Shown here: in pieces, positions 1-7,751 of the stretch
Numbering within the stretch: the stretch's first letter is position 1
Layout of the letters: each line of letters starts with the position of its first letter
Source of the DNA: Bacteroidetes bacterium 4572_112
GTDB lineage: Bacteria; Bacteroidota; Bacteroidia; Bacteroidales; UBA1556
Assembly (NCBI GenBank): GCA_002254285.1
Contig: NIUZ01000006.1
Location: forward strand, 1-33,292
Direction of reading: 5' to 3'
Length of the DNA: 33,292 bases
The notes under the pieces: generated by a model
What the model was told of the DNA's origin: nothing
Database searches by the model: none
The model's input: the letters and a program-made list of their open reading frames with translations, nothing else
Position numbers and translations under genes: made by a program

Positions 1-1
1 C

Positions 2-41
2 AAAAATTATTTGCATAGCCGTAGCTATGGAAATAATTTTT
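2..41. terminator. Strong hairpin at left edge, probable bidirectional terminator
   Basis: Arms 2-19 and 24-41 are 18 nt each and pair with a single mismatch (13/30) around a 4-nt loop. The outer ends are an A-run on the left and a T-run on the right, so the stem could end transcription on either strand. It lies about 50 bp beyond the stop of the minus-strand gene ending at 90, the right place for that gene's terminator. A short repetitive palindrome is the alternative. Confidence 0.6.
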
Positions 42-46
42 AACGC

Positions 47-103
47 AGTAATAGGGAAATATAAACGATTTATATGGCGTGTTTTGGTATTAATTTGGTA
101 TTA
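47..103 (+). repeat. Dispersed ~60-bp repeat, copy 1
   Basis: By eye this stretch aligns, with small gaps, to the reverse complement of about 4622-4688. Shared landmarks in order are taatagg, an AT-rich stretch, attta, gcgt.tttt and ggta..aatttggta. It overlaps the last codons of the minus-strand membrane-protein gene. It is likely a multicopy intergenic element, but only two copies are visible and the alignment is imperfect. Confidence 0.4.
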
Positions 104-434
104 CAGCTTTAATGGAGTAAATAAGCAGTAGACTTACTGATATGGCTATAAATACTACTCCAATAATTAATAAAGATTTTTGCAACACAAAAGACTCTAT
201 TAAACTTGTTGTTATACCCGAAAGCAGAAAGAATAATATTCCTAAATATTGAAATGCTATGGATATACTTAATGTTTTCAGCTGAGTAAGTTTTGCGCTT
301 ATAATATCATTATCTGCTTTATAAACATTAATAAGCTCTGTTATTTCCCTATTAAGCTCAAGCATAATATTTGATGTTGAGGTTATAATCAGCCCAATAC
401 CTGGGATAATTGTAATTGGTATATACCATTCCAT
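90..434 (-). CDS. Small membrane protein, DUF2721-like
   Basis: The 114-residue product has an ATG start and a TAA stop. It has an N-terminal hydrophobic segment (about residues 5-25) beginning with a PGIGLI motif, a polar charged middle with a NREI motif (about 28-50), and two C-terminal membrane segments (about 57-77 and 85-109). This plan of one helix, a cytosolic linker and a helix pair resembles the DUF2721 family of short integral membrane proteins, whose function is unknown. The gene follows the decayed rhodanese gene on the same strand and may once have been cotranscribed with it. The last codons overlap a dispersed repeat, so the C-terminus may not be ancestral. The family call rests on pattern memory and is moderate; the membrane topology is clearer. 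Confidence 0.55.
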   Translation of the reverse strand: MEWYIPITIIPGIGLIITSTSNIMLELNREITELINVYKADNDIISAKLTQLKTLSISIAFQYLGILFFLLSGITTSLIESFVLQKSLLIIGVVFIAISVSLLLIYSIKAVIPN

Positions 435-493
435 TTTTTTTGTGTTTTAAGGGATTTATTTTGGGACACCAGTTTCGAAAGGATTATTAGCAT

Positions 494-1505
494 CATTGCT
501 CCCGGAATCCTACCTTTTTTCTCAATATAATTATAACCACTTACTTCACCAATATACTCGGGCCAGCTGCGCACACATACTATATCTGCAGTTTCAGATT
601 TTATCATTTCTTTAGCTTGGTCTATGTCAACAATAATCTCTGGACGACCAGGGATTTGAACTCCAAAATCACTTAGGGGCTTCTTTTCTACATCGTCAAT
701 ACTTATCTAGTAATCAGCATCTTTCCGCGCTTGGAAACCACCATTTAATATCCTAACATCCTTAACACCTGCATAAAGCATAATCATTGCATTGCGAATT
801 GCTCCAATATGCCCAGCAGCACTTCCTGGGAAAATCGTCATCATTATTTGGTGTCATAAATTTGCCATAAAGCACCACAGTTGTATCAGCAGTAATACCA
901 TGTTTTTAAAGAGCCAATTTGAGCTCTTCAGGCGAGCGTCTATTCCATGTTTCTGGAGCTTAAAGAGCTAGAGTGTCCATATCTATTGCCCTAGGAATAT
1001 GCCCCGAAAGGTAGGTTTCTCTATTTCGATAATGAGAGTGGCAAATAACATATTTGTCGTTATTGTATTCTGCAGGGCTACCTCCAGAAATAAGTTCTTT
1101 TACCCAATGTGCTGATACCAAATTCTTATATCTTGCCAAATTTTCCATTGGCAAATCTTTGTTAGTGGCTCATTCTTCAATAAAGTATTTATAGATAGAA
1201 ACATTTGAATAACCAGCTTTTATAAAGTAATTTGCTAGTTTTAGACTCTCATTTTCAGAATAAGAATATATTACGATATTGTGCTTTGGTAGAATTTGTT
1301 TTGAACGGACAACCTCAATCCAATCCATATAGTTTGTCCATTTTAGAGGAAGGGTTTTTGCGCCTTTAATATGGCCACCTCTTTGTTCGTTGGCGCATTT
1401 CCAACCATTATATGAGTCACTATTTCGTGCATCAATAATAATAGGATTATTATCTTTTATGGCGTTCAATACTTCATCTGTTGATATTTCTTTTATGTTT
1501 GTCAT
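494..1505 (-). pseudogene. Decayed multi-domain rhodanese sulfurtransferase (YnjE-like)
   Basis: Read from ATG 1505, the remnants line up in order with the three-rhodanese-domain thiosulfate sulfurtransferases such as E. coli YnjE. A first rhodanese domain (IIIDARNSDSYNGW) is followed by a second (HWVKELISGG, SGHIPRAIDMD, TVVLYG, IMLYAGVKDVRILNGGFQA). The start of the third follows (FGVQIP, VRSWPEYIG, SGYNYI, KGRIPGA). The frame is broken by TGA at 1172-1170 in place of a conserved Trp, TAA at 962-960, TAA at 908-906, a frameshift near 820-837 and TAG at 709-707. Similarity stops near 494, so the catalytic half of the third domain is gone. With five lesions plus a 3' deletion, no functional product is likely. 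The intact family moves sulfane sulfur through a catalytic Cys. A separate one-domain rhodanese remains at 14916-15275. Confidence 0.88.
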
Positions 1506-1509
1506 ATTG

Positions 1510-1552
1510 ATAATCACCAATTAATTTTCTTGTAAAATTAATTGGTGATTAT
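1510..1552. repeat. Perfect 19-bp inverted repeat, 5-nt loop
   Basis: Arms 1510-1528 and 1534-1552 are exact reverse complements around loop 1529-1533. On the minus strand the hairpin ends four bases before the ATG of the rhodanese pseudogene (1505), so it would bury that gene's ribosome-binding region. It has internal A/T tracts but no long terminal T-run. It may be a terminator, a regulatory hairpin or the footprint of a small palindromic element. Confidence 0.8.
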
Positions 1553-1860
1553 ATACTTTAGTCGTTTAAGGAAGGGAATCCTTACAGATTTTGATAAAAT
1601 AACTCCATAAAGATAGTGCTAATATGCAACCAAAAGGTAGTATTTCTTATCTTAATACAGTATTACATAGTTTTTTAAGATAAATTTGAACAATTACGAA
1701 AGTTTTTGTGAAAAATAGAGTCATAATATAATATTGTTATTAGAATAAACACTTTCCAAAGGGTAGGTTCTGTCACTTATTTAATAGCGATTATATATAA
1801 AAGTATTTTACTACTTTTATGCAATCACTAATACATACATTAATACATAAAATTATTAGC
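1553..1860 (+). other. Intergenic region with probable promoter of the PqqD operon
   Basis: No gene is visible here. A near-consensus Bacteroidota -7 box, TACTTTTA (1812-1819; consensus TAnnTTTG), lies 41 bp before ATG 1861. A 7-bp inverted repeat, 1799-1805 with 1812-1818, overlaps the box and could be an operator or chance. The box overlaps an upstream in-frame ATG at 1819, which argues that translation starts at 1861. Confidence 0.4.
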
Positions 1861-2112
1861 ATGCAAATCAACAAAAACATAGCCATTAGCGATAGTGGTT
1901 TTCTTTTCAATCCTGCCACAGGCGAATCGTACAGCCTAAATACTACAGGCACAGAGTTGCTAAATCTTATTAAAGAGGGAAAGACTCTTGATGAGATTAC
2001 TTCAATATTTATTGAAAAATATGATACCGATAAGATTACTGTAGAAAAAGATTATCAGGATTTTACGGAAGTGATAATGCAGTATAATTTATCTGAATCA
2101 GACGCAAAATAA
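1861..2112 (+). CDS. PqqD-like peptide-binding protein
   Basis: From ATG 1861 the product is 83 residues. An in-frame ATG at 1819 would add 14 residues but overlaps the likely promoter. The sequence has the layout of the PqqD family: a short N-terminal beta region (IAISDSGFLFNPATGESYSLN, in which a product-like NPATGE turn is typical), then a helix starting TGTELLNLI and a GKTLDEI motif leading into a helical C-terminal half. PqqD-type domains are RiPP recognition elements that bind leader peptides and present them to modifying enzymes. Free-standing copies often accompany ATP-grasp or HPr-kinase-like genes. The stop is 2 nt from the ATP-grasp start, so the two are translationally coupled. 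A carrier role for the N-terminus of the third gene's product is inference. Confidence 0.75.
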   Translation: MQINKNIAISDSGFLFNPATGESYSLNTTGTELLNLIKEGKTLDEITSIFIEKYDTDKITVEKDYQDFTEVIMQYNLSESDAK

Positions 2113-2114
2113 TT

Positions 2115-3158
2115 ATGGATAAAACATATACTATAGCCCTTAGTGGGTTAAATGCAATTGATAATCCTGGTCCTGGTGTTGCTGTGGCTCGTGGTTTGAA
2201 AGAGGCAAAGAGTTTTAAAGCAAGACTTATTGGCTTGAGTTATGAAAGTCTTGAACCGGGTGTTTATATGCGCGATTTATTCGACAAAATATATCAAATT
2301 CCTTACCCAGCAGCGGGAACAGAGGTTCTAAAAGCTCGTATTAATTATATTAATGAAAAAGAGAATTTAGATATTATTATCCCAAATTTTGATGCCGAGC
2401 TACATTCATTTATGAAGCTAGAAAAGGAATTAAAATCCATGGGAATTAATACATTTCTTCCTACTTTCGACCAGTTTGAGGAGCGTCATAAAGTAAATCT
2501 TCCAGAATTTGGTAAGAAATACGATATTTTAGTTCCTGGCTCAAAAGCAATTTACGATGCCTCAGAATTATATCATCTTGGTGATGATTTTGTGTTTCCA
2601 TATCTTATAAAAGGCAAATTTTACGATGCTCATATTGCATATAATGTGGAGCAGGCAAATAATTTTTTCAATAAGGTGAATGCTAAATGGGGTATGCCTA
2701 TAGTTGTTCAGAAATTTGTAAAAGGCGATGAATATAATGTTACTGGCCTTGGTGATGGGCATGGAAATACTATTGCAGCTGTAGCAATGCGCAAGCAGTA
2801 TATTACTGATAAGGGTAAGGCTTGGGGTGGAATTTCCATTGATAATAAGGAGATGATAAAGCTTACAAAACACTTTATTAGCCAAACAAAATGGCGAGGA
2901 GGTTTTGAGCTAGAGCTTATTAAATCTGCTGATGGCAAATTTCATCTTCTGGAAATAAACCCTCGTATGCCTGCATGGATATACCTTGCTGTAGGCGTAG
3001 GACAGAATATTCCCGAAGCATTGGCAAATCTTGCTATGGGTAATGAGGTTGAGCCTTTTACGAAATATGATATCGGCAAAATGTTTATAAGATATGCTTA
3101 CGATATGATAGTAAATCTTGAGGATTTTGAAAAAATAAGCTCAGAAGGCGAGCTGTAA
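2115..3158 (+). CDS. ATP-grasp carboxylate-amine ligase family protein
   Basis: The product is 347 residues. The N-terminal third is a Rossmann-like pre-ATP-grasp domain (IALSGLNAIDNPGPGVAVARGL; IIIPNFDAEL at about 86-95). The ATP-grasp core follows, with FPYLIKGKF as the nucleotide-binding lysine strand (about 160), VVQKFVKGDEYNV (about 197-209), GGFELELI and the metal-binding signature LLEINPRMPAW near residue 280. The latter supplies the Glu and Asn that bind Mg-ATP. The family activates a carboxylate as acyl phosphate and joins it to an amine or other nucleophile, as in PylC and carbamoyl-phosphate synthase. Substrate cannot be read from sequence. Its place between a PqqD-like protein and a PLP enzyme suggests that it joins an amino acid or amine to a peptide. 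The family call is firm; the reaction is not known. Confidence 0.85.
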   Translation: MDKTYTIALSGLNAIDNPGPGVAVARGLKEAKSFKARLIGLSYESLEPGVYMRDLFDKIYQIPYPAAGTEVLKARINYINEKENLDIIIPNFDAELHSFMKLEKELKSMGINTFLPTFDQFEERHKVNLPEFGKKYDILVPGSKAIYDASELYHLGDDFVFPYLIKGKFYDAHIAYNVEQANNFFNKVNAKWGMPIVVQKFVKGDEYNVTGLGDGHGNTIAAVAMRKQYITDKGKAWGGISIDNKEMIKLTKHFISQTKWRGGFELELIKSADGKFHLLEINPRMPAWIYLAVGVGQNIPEALANLAMGNEVEPFTKYDIGKMFIRYAYDMIVNLEDFEKISSEGEL

Positions 3159-3188
3159 TTAAAAGTGAACAATACAAAACTGAATATA

Positions 3189-4547
3189 ATGACAAAAATA
3201 AAATACGAAAGACCAATAATTAAGAAATTAGAGAATTCAATGCCTAATAAATTTGGTACGCGTACCGAATTTCAGCCAATGACTCATATTGATGGAGCTT
3301 CGGTTAAGGAGATGATTGCTAATCATGGTTCTCCATTATTTGTAATTTCTGAAGCTACCATTCGTAAGACATATCGTACTGCTAAGCGAGCCTTTACTAC
3401 TCGCTATCCTAAGGTGCAATTTGCTTGGAGTTATAAAACTAATTACCTAAACGCGGTATGTAACACATTCCATCAAGAGGGATCGTGGGCAGAGGTGGTT
3501 TCTGGTTTTGAGTACGAAAAAGCCATGAGAAACGGTGTTGATGGACGACATATAATTTTTAATGGTCCTGACAAAACCGAGGCAGACTTACTTAAAGCAA
3601 TAGAAAATAAATCATTAATTCATATCGATCATTTGGATGAGTATTATATGATTACAAAAATTGCTGAGGAAACAAAACTTCGCCCTCAGGTGGCAATTCG
3701 TGTGAATATGGATACAGGAATTTATCCTATGTGGGATCGTTTTGGATTTAATTATGAGAATGGCCAAGCTTGGGATGTTCTTAATAAAATAATGATGGGC
3801 AAAAAGATGGATCTTATAGGTTTACATTCTCATATTGGTACATATATGATGAAAGCTGAACCCTATGGTATAGCGGCTTCAAAGCTTGCAGACCTTGCTG
3901 TTGGCCTACGTCAGAAATACGATCATTATGTAAAATATATTGACCTTGGTGGTGGATTTGCTTCCAAAAACACTCTTAAAGGAGCGTTCCTTCCTGCCGA
4001 AGATACTAACCCTACTTTTGATGATTATGCTGAGGCAATTACTTCTGCATTATTGAATAGTAATATTAATCCTGAGCATTTACCGACTTTGATTTTAGAA
4101 ACTGGCCGTGCACTAATTGATGATGCGGGCTCTCTTTTGGGAACCGTAATTACAAATAAGCGCAATAGCGTGGGTGCAAGAAATACTGTTTTAGATATTG
4201 GTGTGAATATATTATTTACCAGCTTCTGGTACGATCATAAAATTACTCCTGCACAAGAATTTTCGCATCATGTGGAGGACACAAAAATATATGGTCCTCT
4301 ATGTATGAATATTGATGTTATTCGTGAAAATGTGAGCTTACCTCCTTTAAATGCTGGCGATAATATTGTAATGCATCGTGTTGGAGCTTATAATATGACT
4401 CAGTGGATGCAGTTTATTACTCTTCGCCCTGCTGTGGTTATGATTAGTGAAACTGGTGATGTGAATGTTATTCGTGATAGTGAGAAAATAGAGAATATTA
4501 CCGATTACGAAAGTGTTCCTAAACATCTTAAGAGTTTTGAGTTATAA
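3189..4547 (+). CDS. Fold-type III PLP decarboxylase (DapDC/LysA-like) with leader-like N-terminus
   Basis: I prefer ATG 3189 (452 residues) to the upstream GTG at 3165. The barrel has the PLP lysine in SYKTN (Lys83), HSHIGTY (about 213), the phosphate-binding DLGGGF (about 250) and ETGR (about 304, the family's EPGR). The C-terminal domain has GPLCMNIDV (Cys372), equivalent to the catalytic CESxD of diaminopimelate decarboxylases, and a GAYNM motif near the active site. These point to an active amino-acid decarboxylase or racemase of the LysA/ornithine decarboxylase superfamily. CMNID instead of CESSD suggests a changed substrate. Ahead of the barrel is an extra segment of about 40 residues with YERPIIKKL and MPNKFGTR, basic and proline-containing like a RiPP leader. 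It is the last gene of the operon and is followed by a terminator at 4573-4613. Confidence 0.82.
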   Translation: MTKIKYERPIIKKLENSMPNKFGTRTEFQPMTHIDGASVKEMIANHGSPLFVISEATIRKTYRTAKRAFTTRYPKVQFAWSYKTNYLNAVCNTFHQEGSWAEVVSGFEYEKAMRNGVDGRHIIFNGPDKTEADLLKAIENKSLIHIDHLDEYYMITKIAEETKLRPQVAIRVNMDTGIYPMWDRFGFNYENGQAWDVLNKIMMGKKMDLIGLHSHIGTYMMKAEPYGIAASKLADLAVGLRQKYDHYVKYIDLGGGFASKNTLKGAFLPAEDTNPTFDDYAEAITSALLNSNINPEHLPTLILETGRALIDDAGSLLGTVITNKRNSVGARNTVLDIGVNILFTSFWYDHKITPAQEFSHHVEDTKIYGPLCMNIDVIRENVSLPPLNAGDNIVMHRVGAYNMTQWMQFITLRPAVVMISETGDVNVIRDSEKIENITDYESVPKHLKSFEL

Positions 4548-4572
4548 GGTTTCCTTAAAAAACTTATTTATT

Positions 4573-4613
4573 AAATCCACAATTTGATTTTATTCATATT
4601 GTGGATTTTTTTT
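4573..4613 (+). terminator. Intrinsic terminator of the PqqD operon
   Basis: Perfect 11-bp arms, 4573-4583 and 4598-4608, enclose a 14-nt loop and run into a T-tract through 4613. The structure begins 25 bp after the decarboxylase stop codon. Confidence 0.85.
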
Positions 4614-4621
4614 GTCTAAAA

Positions 4622-4688
4622 ATGTGGTATTATACCAATTTGGTATCAAAATACGCTATAAATAAATTGGAATATATTTTCCTATTAG
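4622..4688 (-). repeat. Dispersed ~60-bp repeat, copy 2
   Basis: The reverse complement aligns with 47-103: taatagg, an AT-rich stretch, attta, gcgt.tttt and ggta..aa.ttggta in the same order. This copy is longer by a few bases and includes the short inverted pair ggtattataccaatttggta. Confidence 0.4.
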
Positions 4689-5187
4689 AAGGCAAAAAAG
4701 AACTTTGCTTTTTTTAGTATTTTTTTTCTTCAACTTTTTTGGCGCAAAAAAGTAGCAAAAAAACACCCGCTGTGGAAAAATTTACTAAAAACAGAGGTGC
4801 AAAATCTAAAACATATAACTCCTCCTTATAGGCATTCTGCGAATGCCTAACGTTCGTCAAACAGGATATGTTTTTTAACGATTTTGCACTTCAGTTTTCT
4901 TAACGTAATTTTTCCAATGCGGAAGCCAGATTCTAAACGAATCTGTTTTGCCATCGCAGTTTTTAGCTCGTTCTTATTTTTGTAGTGAGTTTGTGGTGGT
5001 TTTTCTTTATTTGCATAAAGTGATACCCTCCATCTGTTGTTGTGCCTTTCAATAGTTAGCGGAACGCAAAGCAATAAGGTAGTGGAGCGTAATAAGATAT
5101 GGTGAATAGCTATGATACTTCTATTACTTAATGTTTGAATTGTTATGTTTATGAATAGTCTGTTTACCTAAAATGTGGTATTAGTAC

Positions 5188-5220
5188 GCGAAGGCTTCGC
5201 TTCAAGAGAAGGCTTCGCTT
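5188..5220. repeat. 13-bp direct repeat with hairpin potential
   Basis: The sequence gaaggcttcgctt occurs at 5190-5202 and again at 5208-5220. Each copy contains an odd-length palindrome around gaag-g-cttc, so each can form a small hairpin. The block is notably GC-richer than its surroundings. Confidence 0.65.
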
Positions 5221-5326
5221 ATGGTTTGGAAAGAACTTTGTGGGGTTTTATCATTCTTCTTTTTTTGGCTATTCTGGCACTTCATATATGCTTTACGAAA
5301 GATATCAAAATAGTTATTTAATTTTC

Positions 5327-5334
5327 TACATTTG
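5327..5334 (+). promoter_or_regulatory. -7 promoter box TACATTTG
   Basis: This is an exact match to the Bacteroidota -7 motif TAnnTTTG, 29 bp before the ATG of the phosphate transporter gene. I see no confident -33 box at the usual distance. Confidence 0.55.
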
Positions 5335-5363
5335 CCCTTTAATATGGTTAATAAATTTATTCT

Positions 5364-7522
5364 ATGGAAAGCATATATTTAATTTTAATAGTAATACTAT
5401 TTGCTCTTGCAATTTCTGATATAGTAGTTGGGGTTAGTAATGATGCTGTGAATTTTCTTAACTCAGCAATTGGCTCAAAAGTAGCTCCTTTCAAAGTCAT
5501 TATGGCAATAGCTGCCGTAGGTATTTTTGTTGGCGCAACTTATTCCACAGGAATGATGGAAGTAGCAAGGAAAGGTATTTTTCATCCTGAATTATTTAAT
5601 TTTCAGGAGATTATGTTTCTGTTCTTGGCAGTAATGATTACGAATATAATATTGTTAGATGTTTTTAATTCTTTCGGGATGCCAACATCAACTACTGTAT
5701 CAATAGTATTTGGATTATTAGGTTCTGCTGTTGCAATTGCTTGGTATAGAATTCATACTGATGCCAGTGCAAATCCAGAATTAATGAATTATATTAATTC
5801 GGCTAAGGCATTGCAAATTATTTCAGGGATATTGCTTTCGGTTATAGTTGCATTTTCTGTGGGTGCAATAGTCCAATGGTTTTCGCGACTTCTATTTTCT
5901 TTTAACTACGCCAAAAGGTTTAAGTATTTTGGCTCAATATGGGGAGGAATAGCTATTACTTCTATTACCTATTTTATACTAATAAAAGGATTAAAAGGCT
6001 CTCCTTATGCCTCACATATAATGGAAGATGGTACTCAGTTAATGGATTGGGCACAGTCGCATAGCTTGCAAATTATAGGAGTAAGTTTAATAATTTGGAC
6101 TATTATATTGCAAATAATGCAATGGTTAAAACTAAGCATCCTTAAATTTATTGTTCTTATAGGAACATTTGCTTTAGCGTTAGCTTTTGCAGGTAACGAT
6201 CTTGTTAACTTTATTGGCGTACCACTGGCTGGCTATAATGCTTACGAATATTGGATACATTCTGGAACAGCGGCAGATCAATTTATGAAGCTGTTGTTAA
6301 AACATCACTTGACTTAAGCCGTCAGGATGAAGGAGATGAGAGATTTGGGTCTTCTATTATGGCAAGAAATATTGTTAGAGGTTCTAGAAAAACAGCCATG
6401 GCTATTGATAATATCATGCCCTCTGGAATGAAATTAGCAATCAATAGGCAATTTGATTTACAGGAATACAAAAAGAGTATTTCTAATGATGCAAATCCTC
6501 CTGCATTTGATATGATAAGAGCTTCGGTAAACCTTGTTGTAGCAAGTATTCTTATTGCAATAGGAACTTCATTAAAGCTTCCTCTTTCCACAACTTACGT
6601 TACCTTTATGGTTGCCATGGGAACTTCTTTATCTGATAAAGCTTGGAATAGAGAGAGTGCTGTTTTTAGAATTACGGGTGTTATTTCCGTAATCGGTGGA
6701 TGGTTCTTTACTGCATTTTCAGCCTTTTTAAGTGCTTTTATTGTTGCTGTATTATTTAGCTATGGTTCATTTTATGTAGTTTTTATAATGACAGCCATTG
6801 CAGCATACTCTTTAATTAAAACGAACTTCTTTAATAAGAAGCTTGATGAAAGCTCTGAAGAAGAATGCATTGAAGATATTGCTGACGACAATGTTTTAAT
6901 TAAAAGCACTAGCAATGTTGTAAAAACATTATCAAATATTAATAATATTTACGACAACATTATCAAAGGTTTAGAGAATGAAGACAGAGCTTTGCTGAAA
7001 AGTGTTAAAGCAGAAGTTAAAGAGATGAATAAGCGCTCTAAATACCTTAAAGATACTGTTTATAAAACCATTAAAAAGCTTAATAAAGACTCTATTTCTA
7101 CAAGTCATTTCTATGTGCAAGTTCTTGATTACCTAAGAGAATCAACTCATTGCATGGAATATATGGCTAAACCAAGTTTTGCTCATGTTGATAACGATTT
7201 TTCAAGATTACACGATGTTCAATTTAAAGAGTTAAAATTAATTTCTAAGAAATTACGTGACTTTTACCAATTAATATTTGAAGTAATAGAGACTAAGGAT
7301 TATGCCAAAGTGCAAGATGTTATTACTATTCGTGAAAAGCTCATTAAAGAGATTGAATCTTATAGAAAGAAGCAAATAAAGCGTCTTAAACATGGTAAAG
7401 TGGGTAGTAAAAATAGTATGCTGTATTTAGGTTTATTGCACGAAACAAAGAATCTGCTATTGCATAGCGTTAATCTTATTAAAGCCCAAAGAGACTTTGA
7501 CGATTATAAAATAGAGGAATAG
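5364..7522 (+). pseudogene. PiT-family inorganic phosphate transporter, frameshifted and internally deleted
   Basis: The first frame (from ATG 5364) encodes the N-terminal half of a PiT permease: SNDAVNFLNSAIGSK, the family's first signature, about eight membrane segments and the second signature GNDLVNFIGVPLAGYNAY. It ends out of frame at 6317. Around 6285-6300 homology jumps to another frame, beginning VVKTSLDLSRQDEGDERFGSS and continuing with three or four membrane segments (LPLSTTYVTFMVAMGTSL) and a helical PhoU-like tail of about 190 residues (about 6900-7522). In intact Bacteroidota homologs the two parts are joined by roughly 40 more residues that include one membrane helix. Both a frameshift and a deletion are therefore implied. 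The rest is well preserved, so inactivation is recent. The second half has no ATG with a ribosome-binding site at its start. Family role: low-affinity phosphate uptake driven by H+ or Na+. Confidence 0.8.
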
Positions 7523-7659
7523 AACCATATTGTAATTATTAAAGTGCTAAATTATTAAATGCTGAATTACTATTACGTAATATATAAATCGGCATAACAC
7601 AGCTCATTAAATAATTACACCATTAAAGCATTGTATAATTCCCCTTAGTATTCCCCATA

Positions 7660-7701
7660 TTAAACATTTTGTTTTAAACATTTTGTTTTAAACATTTTGT
7701 T
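7660..7701 (+). repeat. Three perfect 14-bp tandem repeats before ATPase gene 1
   Basis: The unit TTAAACATTTTGTT occurs three times without change (7660-7673, 7674-7687, 7688-7701). The array ends 17 bp before the -7 box at 7719 and 50 bp before the ATG. The TTTTG of the last unit falls about 19 bp before that box, where a -33 element would be expected. Confidence 0.9.
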
Positions 7702-7718
7702 TAATAAGAAAAATGCAC

Positions 7719-7726
7719 TATCTTTG
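7719..7726 (+). promoter_or_regulatory. -7 promoter box TATCTTTG, -33 inside the repeat
   Basis: TATCTTTG is an exact TAnnTTTG match 25 bp before ATG 7752. The TTTG-like -33 element would be 7696-7699, inside the third repeat unit, with a 19-bp spacer. The other repeat units would then lie upstream of the core promoter like operator sites. Confidence 0.6.
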
Positions 7727-7751
7727 AGTTTCATAATAAAAACGTAGAGAT

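Larger units (their letters stand above)
4614..5326. other. Long non-coding mosaic between two operons
   Basis: I see no convincing gene in this stretch of about 700 bp. It holds, in order: copy 2 of the dispersed repeat; a T/A-rich block with ggcgcaaaaaagtagcaaaaaa (about 4740-4762), of a kind common between Bacteroidota genes; a 75-codon minus-strand open frame (4847-5074) with no recognisable domain; and the gaaggcttcgctt repeats at 5188-5220. The open frame is rich in Lys and Arg and lies inside the repeat-like DNA, so it is more likely a relic or chance. Confidence 0.55.

Noticed and set aside
1170..1172. TGA read as Trp, that is, a non-standard genetic code
   Set aside because: The same pseudogene also has TAA and TAG interruptions and a frameshift, and all other genes are complete under the standard code with TGG for Trp.
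1819..2112. PqqD-like gene starting at ATG 1819
   Set aside because: The extra 14 residues are not like the family and the start overlaps the probable -7 box; 1861 gives the normal length.
4847..5074. 75-codon minus-strand ORF as a gene
   Set aside because: No recognisable domain or convincing promoter, and it lies inside repeat-like DNA downstream of a terminator.
6251..7522. Second half of the phosphate transporter as an independent gene starting at 6251
   Set aside because: The start is TTG inside the first frame, the first 17 residues are out-of-frame readings of the first half, and homology to PiT begins only after them.
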